The notes below the pieces were generated by a model. It ran no database searches and was not told the DNA's origin. It was given only the letters and a program-made list of their open reading frames with translations. From an uncultured Parabacteroides sp. (GTDB taxonomy: Bacteria; Bacteroidota; Bacteroidia; Bacteroidales; Tannerellaceae), in NCBI GenBank assembly GCA_947074335.1, contig CAMTPG010000195.1:1-5410 (forward strand): a stretch of DNA of 5,410 bases, in the 5' to 3' direction. This document shows positions 1 through 3,748 of this stretch, one piece after another. Position 1 is the first letter of the stretch. The number at the start of each line of letters is the position of its first letter. The position numbers and the translations under genes were made by a program.

Positions 1-46
1 AGATTTCTGAATGTGACTGGAGTTCAGACGTGTGCTCTTCCGATCT
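1..46 (+). other. Illumina TruSeq adapter/index sequence left on the contig end (artifact)
   Basis: Positions 13-46 match all 34 bases of the TruSeq read-2/index adapter (beginning GTGACTGGAGTTC and ending CTTCCGATCT). Positions 1-4 (AGAT) match the 3' end of the P7 oligo. Positions 5-12 (TTCTGAAT) sit exactly in the i7 index slot and are the reverse complement of ATTCAGAA, which I recall as the TruSeq HT D705 index. The order P7 tail, 8-base index, read-2 adapter, insert is that of a library molecule. This is therefore untrimmed adapter assembled onto the contig and not bacterial DNA. The genomic sequence starts at about 47. Confidence 0.98.
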
Positions 47-86
47 TGATAAATTACTCGAATACTTAACAGAAAGAATTGAATAA
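47..86 (+). CDS. Possible C-terminal tail of an upstream gene (5' truncated by adapter junction)
   Basis: Starting just after the adapter, one frame reads 12 sense codons (DKLLEYLTERIE) and then TAA at 84-86. The peptide is charged, leucine-spaced and helix-like, resembling the end of a soluble protein. The promoter's upstream element begins only four bases after this stop, as expected if one gene ends and another transcription unit begins. Twelve codons are too few to name a family, and an open frame this short can occur by chance in AT-rich DNA. The call rests on composition and position only. Confidence 0.35.
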
Positions 87-89
87 CTA

Positions 90-120
90 TTGTTATTTTT
101 TAAAAATTATTATATTTTTG
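90..120 (+). promoter_or_regulatory. Predicted Bacteroidetes-type promoter for the DUF3575/DUF3868 unit
   Basis: TATTTTTG at 113-120 fits the Bacteroidetes -7 consensus TAnnTTTG at every fixed position. A TTG at 90-92 lies 20 bases upstream, close to the usual spacing for the -33 element. Transcription would start near 126-130, leaving a 5' leader of about 40 bases before the ATG at 170. That leader is very AT-rich and has no Shine-Dalgarno sequence, as is common in Bacteroidetes. The surrounding DNA is T-rich, so a chance match remains possible. Confidence 0.6.
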
Positions 121-169
121 TGCAAAATTTGTTTTTATAGATGATTTGTAAAATAACAAATATATAAAT

Positions 170-724
170 ATGAAAAAATTATTAGTCCTCTTTTTTCTAT
201 TAATAGCTACCGGTAGTATGTACGGACAAAAGTTTGCCGTTAAGTCGAATTTATTGTATGATGCGACTGCAACAATTAATCTTGGCGCAGAGATCGGACT
301 TGCTCCTAAATGGACTCTGGATGTTTCCGGCAACTATAATGGCTGGAAATTTGGAGATGCGCGCTGGAAAAACTGGTTGGTACAACCCGAAGGTCGTTAC
401 TGGCTTTGTGAAAAATTTAATGGTCAATTCTTAGGTTTGCATGCACACGCCGGCGGATTTAATGTGGGTGGCATGAAGTTTTTAAGCAAAAACATGGAGC
501 AGAATCGTTATCAGGGTACTTTTTATGGTGCTGGTATTGGTTATGGCTATCAGTGGTTACTCGGCAATCGTTGGAGCATGGAAGCCGAAATCGGTGTTGG
601 TTGGGCACGTTTAGATTATAAAAAATATCCTTGCGCTGATTGCGGGACTATGATTAAAAAAGAGCACAAAGATTATTTTGGTGTAACTAAAGCTGCGCTC
701 TCTATTATTTACTTCTTTAAATAA
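170..724 (+). CDS. DUF3575 domain-containing outer-membrane-associated protein
   Basis: This exported protein of 184 residues fits the DUF3575 family over its whole length. Residues 1-19 look like a signal peptide (MKK, a leucine/phenylalanine-rich core, then SMYG before Q20). Visible family features are KSNLLYDATATINLG (25-39), a tryptophan-rich stretch, WLVQPEGRYWLCEKF (69-83), a CADCG cysteine pair (155-159) and a C-terminal strand ending IIYFFK. Alternating aromatic and polar residues suggest a small outer-membrane beta-barrel, but that is inference and the molecular function is unknown. In Bacteroidales, DUF3575 genes commonly accompany DUF3868 genes at fimbrial loci. The next gene starts 9 bp downstream and is almost certainly co-transcribed. 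The ATG at 170 is chosen because it gives the full signal peptide. The length is normal for the family and nothing appears broken. Confidence 0.88.
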   Translation: MKKLLVLFFLLIATGSMYGQKFAVKSNLLYDATATINLGAEIGLAPKWTLDVSGNYNGWKFGDARWKNWLVQPEGRYWLCEKFNGQFLGLHAHAGGFNVGGMKFLSKNMEQNRYQGTFYGAGIGYGYQWLLGNRWSMEAEIGVGWARLDYKKYPCADCGTMIKKEHKDYFGVTKAALSIIYFFK

Positions 725-733
725 GCTACCAAC

Positions 734-2197
734 ATGAAGACAAATTACATGAAACAATTTATGGTAGCATTATTGCTACTACTCGTAATCGCTCCGGCGG
801 CAAAAAGTCAGATCACGGTTTCCTGCGATGATTTACGTCAACGTGGAAATAATCTCTCGATTGATGTATTAATTAAGGTAGACGGATCTGAATTTAAAAA
901 ACGTGATGCTTTATCTTTGATTCCGGTATTAACACAGGGCAGCCAGTCACTGGAATTGCCGGTTATCCTGTTTAACGGTCGTGTTTCGCAGAAAGTATAT
1001 AACCGTGAACTGGATCTGAATAATCTGGAAGGTCCGCAGCCTTATGCCGTAATTCCGGTAGAAAAAGGGTTAAATACGGTGAATTATCAAATGACAATTC
1101 CTTTCCAGCCCTGGATGAAAGGTGCCGAGTTGCTTTTGATTCCAGATAACTGTGCCTGTGGTGGCAATGTGCCAGGCGATCCTTTATTATTGGGCACTGT
1201 ACTGACTCGCCCGGATGTGGCTTACGAACCAACTGTAACGCTGGTTTATGTAACTCCTGAAGTTGAAATGATCAAACAACGTGCCGAAGTAGGAACAGCT
1301 TATCTTGATTTCGTGGTAGCCAAATCCGAAATTTTGCCAAACTTCAGAAACAATGCTGTCGAACTGGCAAAAATTGATCAGACAATCCGCACGGTAACCA
1401 GCGACCCGAATATTACCTTGAAAGGTCTTATTCTGCGCGGTTATGCTTCGCCCGAAGGTAATTATCAGTTTAATACAAAACTGGCTCAGGATCGTGTAAA
1501 AGCATTACAACGTTATATTGAGCAGAAACATAATTTTCCTGCAAGCATCTTTAATGTATCGTCTGTTCCTGAAGATTGGGATGGATTCCGCAAAGCCGTA
1601 GAAGCTAATTACGATGTGCCTTCGCGCGGTTCTGTATTAACAATTATCGACAGTAATGATGCTCCGGATGTAAAAGAGCAGAAACTGAAAGCACTCGACG
1701 GTGGTAAACCTTATCGTTATGTACTCGAAAATATCTTCCCGTCACTGCGTCGTTCAGATTATCAGGTAGATTATATTGTACGCGAATTTACAGCCGAAGA
1801 GGGTCGCGAGATTATCAAGATCAATCCGAAGCAGCTGAGTCTGAGTGAAATGTTTGCCGTGGCAAATACATATGATGAAGGAACAAAAGAATATAACGAA
1901 GTATTTGCTATTGCATTACAATTATATCCTGATGATCCTGTAGCGAATCTGAATGCTGCCAATGTAGCAATTTCGGAAGGTAATTTTGCAGCCGCAGCTG
2001 CTTATCTGGCAAAAGCAGGCAATAGTGCCGCTGCTCAAAATGCAAGAGGTGTGCTGAATCTGCTTGAAGGTAATCTGGATGCTGCCGAACAATTGTTCAA
2101 ACAGGCACAGGCCGCAGGTATCCCAAGCGCAACTCTGAATCTGGAAGAACTTGAAAAGAAAAGAGCGGATAATGCCTTATTCGATAGTTTTAAATAA
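734..2197 (+). CDS. DUF3868 / OmpA-like / TPR-like exported protein
   Basis: This 487-residue exported protein appears to have three parts. Residues 1-25 form a signal peptide (likely cleavage AKS|Q). About 27-160 resemble DUF3868, with cysteines C31, C140 and C142, the last two in DNCACGG. About 185-350 form an OmpA-like domain, with GYASPEGNYQFN at 236-247 and AQDR at 251-254. About 370-480 hold alanine-rich helical pairs of TPR type (for example around 384-400, 402-428 and 434-460). OmpA-like domains usually contact peptidoglycan, suggesting a periplasmic tether or envelope-assembly role. However, the Asp normally used to bind diaminopimelate aligns with Ser239, while the Arg (R254) is kept. 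The gene lies 9 bp after the DUF3575 gene and ends before a strong terminator. Two in-frame starts are possible, ATG 734 and ATG 749. Either leaves a working signal peptide, and I prefer 734 for its spacing. A fimbria-linked role is inferred from the family only. Confidence 0.85.
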   Translation: MKTNYMKQFMVALLLLLVIAPAAKSQITVSCDDLRQRGNNLSIDVLIKVDGSEFKKRDALSLIPVLTQGSQSLELPVILFNGRVSQKVYNRELDLNNLEGPQPYAVIPVEKGLNTVNYQMTIPFQPWMKGAELLLIPDNCACGGNVPGDPLLLGTVLTRPDVAYEPTVTLVYVTPEVEMIKQRAEVGTAYLDFVVAKSEILPNFRNNAVELAKIDQTIRTVTSDPNITLKGLILRGYASPEGNYQFNTKLAQDRVKALQRYIEQKHNFPASIFNVSSVPEDWDGFRKAVEANYDVPSRGSVLTIIDSNDAPDVKEQKLKALDGGKPYRYVLENIFPSLRRSDYQVDYIVREFTAEEGREIIKINPKQLSLSEMFAVANTYDEGTKEYNEVFAIALQLYPDDPVANLNAANVAISEGNFAAAAAYLAKAGNSAAAQNARGVLNLLEGNLDAAEQLFKQAQAAGIPSATLNLEELEKKRADNALFDSFK

Positions 2198-2251
2198 TGA
2201 ATCTTTTCTGATGAAATATTACAGTTATAATCTTTTAGATATAACAGTTTG

Positions 2252-2300
2252 AAAAGAAAATAGCCTGTCTGCATTTGCAGACAGGCTATTTTCTTTTGTA
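2252..2300 (+). terminator. Strong intrinsic terminator after the DUF3868 gene, nominally bidirectional
   Basis: A perfect 22-bp inverted repeat pairs 2252-2273 with 2276-2297. The core is AGCCTGTCTGCA against TGCAGACAGGCT, and two T lie between the arms, so the real loop is probably ATTT. The A-rich start of the left arm and the T-rich end of the right arm (TTTTCTTTT) give a U-tract on either strand. It begins 54 bp after the stop of the DUF3868 gene. It could also stop leftward read-through from the thiamine operon. The stretch 2198-2251 before it is AT-rich and holds only a weak imperfect hairpin (2224-2245). Confidence 0.92.
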
Positions 2301-2320
2301 CTTATGTATATGTGGATATT

Positions 2321-2336
2321 GACTGACAGGATGGCA
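2321..2336. repeat. Left copy of a 16-bp near-perfect direct repeat (GACTGACAGRATGRCA)
   Basis: GACTGACAGGATGGCA here matches GACTGACAGAATGACA at 2474-2489 in 14 of 16 positions, in the same orientation. The two copies flank the palindrome array in the spacer between convergent operons. Nothing in the sequence shows a function. The copies could be protein-binding sites, remnants of a duplication, or the edges of a small repeated element. Confidence 0.5.
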
Positions 2337-2373
2337 GTAGCCTTTACAAGATGTTCGATCCCTATTTATCGGC

Positions 2374-2417
2374 AAAAAATTATACTGCAGTGTAATTCGG
2401 ATTTCACTGCAGTGTAA
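2374..2417 (-). terminator. Probable intrinsic terminator of the thiamine operon, built from palindrome copies 1 and 2
   Basis: On the minus strand, 2417-2401 pairs with 2396-2380 around a 4-base loop (2397-2400). The stem has 17 positions with two mismatches, and the central paired block is ACTGCAGTG/CACTGCAGT. Six T follow directly on the minus strand (the complement of AAAAAA at 2374-2379), as in an intrinsic terminator. It lies about 100 bases beyond the stop of the pyrophosphokinase gene and has no better rival closer to it. On the plus strand the hairpin is followed by no T-run, so the signal is directional. The stem is only moderately GC-rich, so termination may be partial. Confidence 0.6.
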
Positions 2418-2438
2418 CAAAAAATGCACTGCAGTGTA
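2384..2438. repeat. Three palindromic ACTGCAGTGTA repeats at an exact 22-bp period
   Basis: ACTGCAGTGTA occurs at 2384-2394, 2406-2416 and 2428-2438, so starts are exactly 22 bp apart. Each copy contains the self-complementary ACTGCAGT, extended to the 10-bp palindrome CACTGCAGTG in copies 2 and 3. The 11-bp spacers between copies are not conserved. Because the core is self-complementary, neighbouring copies can pair: 1 with 2 (hairpin 2380-2417) or 2 with 3 (2405-2414 with 2427-2436, 12-base loop). These are mutually exclusive. The array lies between convergent genes, so an operator for a neighbouring promoter is unlikely. A repeat family, a 3'-UTR structure or a binding site for a dimeric protein are all possible. 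Confidence 0.85.
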
Positions 2439-2473
2439 GTGCGAAAAGCGCTATTTCTTCGATTTTAAAAGAA

Positions 2474-2489
2474 GACTGACAGAATGACA
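2474..2489. repeat. Right copy of the 16-bp direct repeat flanking the palindrome array
   Basis: GACTGACAGAATGACA is the partner of the copy at 2321-2336, with 14 of 16 bases identical. It touches the left arm of the 7-bp hairpin at 2490-2510. The rest of the spacer (2439-2473) holds only short weak self-complementarities and no supportable reading frame. Confidence 0.5.
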
Positions 2490-2510
2490 TTCCCGAGCGG
2501 ATTTCGGGAA
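2490..2510 (-). other. Small stem-loop just after the thiamine pyrophosphokinase stop
   Basis: TTCCCGA at 2490-2496 pairs perfectly with TCGGGAA at 2504-2510 across a 7-base loop, 4 bp beyond the stop codon on the minus strand. No T-run follows on that strand, so it is not a convincing intrinsic terminator by itself. It could protect the 3' end of the transcript or assist termination. The stem is short enough that chance is also possible. Confidence 0.45.
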
Positions 2511-2514
2511 AAGA

Positions 2515-3153
2515 TTAAACAGCCGGCGAGGCCAGATAAACAATTAACCGGGCACCGGGTAGAATCTCCAGCATGAAATGATCGGTTAAGGCTTCATTTA
2601 ATGTGCCTTCCCACCAAGATAAAAGCGGACGGTTCTGAATAGGCCAGCGCAGACCGGAAACTGTGACCGGCATTTCGGGCGTCAAAGAAAAAACAGAGAT
2701 TTGCTGTCCCGCAATACAGGGCAATGTGCAGCTGCGTTCAAACGCAATGAAACAGCCAAAATCAGAGATCATGCAAATTTCGCGGAAATGCGGCGCATAA
2801 TCCGCCAGCAAAGAGATGTTGCCCAGTGTATGATCTTCGCGCAATCCGGTAGCACCGACAATACAGACCGATTCGAAACCGGCTTCGCGAGCCTCCATAA
2901 CAGCTTTGGTCAGATCATTATTTTCCTGATTGCCGATCCGACGGATCCGGTCGGCATATTTTATCCGAAAGGGTTCGCTGAGGCTGTCCAGATCGCCAAC
3001 AATCAGATCGGGTTCGAATCCGGCAGCAGCCATTTTTTCAACAGCGCCGTCGCAGGCTATGCTGTATGCAGCTTCACGCATACATGTCAGTACCGCATCG
3101 GATTTAGGGAATAATCCGTCGGCAACAATAAGACAATTATAAGGTATCTTCAT
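2515..3153 (-). CDS. thiN: Thiamine pyrophosphokinase (thiamine diphosphokinase)
   Basis: This cytoplasmic enzyme transfers a pyrophosphate group from ATP to thiamine, giving thiamine diphosphate and AMP. The 212 residues are the usual length and carry the family signatures in order: ACDGA (33-37), GDLDS (53-57) with the catalytic aspartates, QENNDLTKA (76-84) and GATGLREDHTLGN (100-112). The C-terminal thiamine-binding part has GLRWP (167-171) and EGTLNEA (182-188), where Leu replaces the more usual Ser of GTSNE. The gene is called tnr3 in some Bacteroidetes annotations. Its start overlaps the end of the upstream permease gene by 17 bp, which suggests translational coupling. An AAGGA (complement of 3164-3168) sits 10 bases before the ATG and supports this start. 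As last gene of the cluster it would trap imported thiamine as the cofactor. No damage is visible. Confidence 0.95.
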   Translation of the reverse strand: MKIPYNCLIVADGLFPKSDAVLTCMREAAYSIACDGAVEKMAAAGFEPDLIVGDLDSLSEPFRIKYADRIRRIGNQENNDLTKAVMEAREAGFESVCIVGATGLREDHTLGNISLLADYAPHFREICMISDFGCFIAFERSCTLPCIAGQQISVFSLTPEMPVTVSGLRWPIQNRPLLSWWEGTLNEALTDHFMLEILPGARLIVYLASPAV

Positions 3154-3739
3154 TTTGTTTTATTCCTTTCTTTTTCCAGAGATATAATCCTGCAACTGCC
3201 AACAGGGCATAGCAAAGATACAGAAATAATGTAGGATAAAGTCCGCGTATATAATAAAGGTACGCGGAAAGCAGATTAATCACAATCCAGAAATACCAGT
3301 GTTCGATAATGCGACGGGCAAGCATCCAGGTTGCAACAATGCCCACGGCCGTAGTCAGGGCATCGCCGGCAGGTAAAGGCGAATCTGTGTACTGAATCAG
3401 AACATAACGGATGCCGGCAAATAATAAACCGATTGCGGCAAAGACCAGCAATCCCTTTTTCAGTCCTAAGTGCTGATAGTAAATAACGCCATCTGTCTGA
3501 CTCGTCTGTTTTTGATTCTTCCGATTTGTGCGTGTCCATTGTATAAAACCGTAGATGCTGATCAATACATAATAAATCTGCAGCGACATATCCGCATAGA
3601 AGCGGGAAAAGAAAAATACAAAAACATAAATCAGTGAGGTGAGAAACCCCACAATCCACATGGAACGATGTTGCTTTATCTCTAAAAAGAGATAAAGCAA
3701 CCCTGTGGCAACTCCGAAGTATTCAAGAATTTGTTCCAT
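3137..3739 (-). CDS. pnuC: PnuC-family vitamin permease, probably thiamine-specific (PnuT)
   Basis: This inner-membrane protein of 200 residues belongs to the PnuC family of facilitative vitamin transporters, which rely on cytoplasmic phosphorylation to trap the substrate. About seven hydrophobic segments are visible, near 5-22, 28-46, 50-68, 95-115, 124-142, 147-163 and 168-187. Family-like stretches include WIVGFLTSLIYVF (28-40), QIYYVLISIYGFIQW (54-68), HWYFWIVIN (147-155) and the closing AGLYLWKKK. Domain searches usually label such proteins nicotinamide riboside transporter PnuC. Thiamine specificity is inferred here because the gene lies between a TonB receptor (9-bp gap) and thiamine pyrophosphokinase (17-bp overlap), the arrangement known for PnuT. 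The ATG at 3739 gives the normal N-terminus. Its early coding region carries a perfect 14-bp inverted repeat. Confidence 0.92.
   Translation of the reverse strand: MEQILEYFGVATGLLYLFLEIKQHRSMWIVGFLTSLIYVFVFFFSRFYADMSLQIYYVLISIYGFIQWTRTNRKNQKQTSQTDGVIYYQHLGLKKGLLVFAAIGLLFAGIRYVLIQYTDSPLPAGDALTTAVGIVATWMLARRIIEHWYFWIVINLLSAYLYYIRGLYPTLFLYLCYALLAVAGLYLWKKKGIKQNEDTL
3670..3701 (-). repeat. Perfect 14-bp inverted repeat inside the pnuC coding region
   Basis: GTTGCTTTATCTCT at 3670-3683 is exactly complementary to 3688-3701, with a 4-base loop (AAAA on plus, UUUU in the mRNA). It covers codons 13-24 of the permease gene. The reading frame is intact and the encoded peptide (LLYLFLEIKQH) looks normal for the family, so this is genuine coding sequence and not an assembly fold-back. 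No T-run follows on the coding strand, so it is not a terminator. A stable mRNA hairpin here could affect ribosome progress, mRNA processing or relative expression of the receptor and the permease. The function is unknown. Confidence 0.85.
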
Positions 3740-3748
3740 GTTAACGTA

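Noticed and set aside
53..60. ATTACTCG, identical to my recollection of another TruSeq index (D701)
   Set aside because: It is not flanked by adapter or P7 sequence in either orientation and lies within apparent genomic DNA, so an 8-base coincidence is the simpler reading.
100..333. Minus-strand open frame of 77 codons across the promoter and start of the DUF3575 gene
   Set aside because: It lies opposite a clear signal-peptide gene and its predicted promoter, and has no family resemblance.
2224..2245. Imperfect AT-rich hairpin (GTTATAATC / GATATAAC) just before the strong terminator
   Set aside because: It has a bulge and few GC pairs, and the adjacent 22-bp hairpin explains termination.
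2384..2438. CRISPR array
   Set aside because: Three 11-bp palindromic repeats with 11-bp spacers are far too short for CRISPR repeats and spacers, and no cas genes are present.
2701..3114. Plus-strand open frame of 137 codons opposite the pyrophosphokinase gene
   Set aside because: The minus-strand frame carries all thiamine pyrophosphokinase motifs. The plus frame is its antisense shadow.
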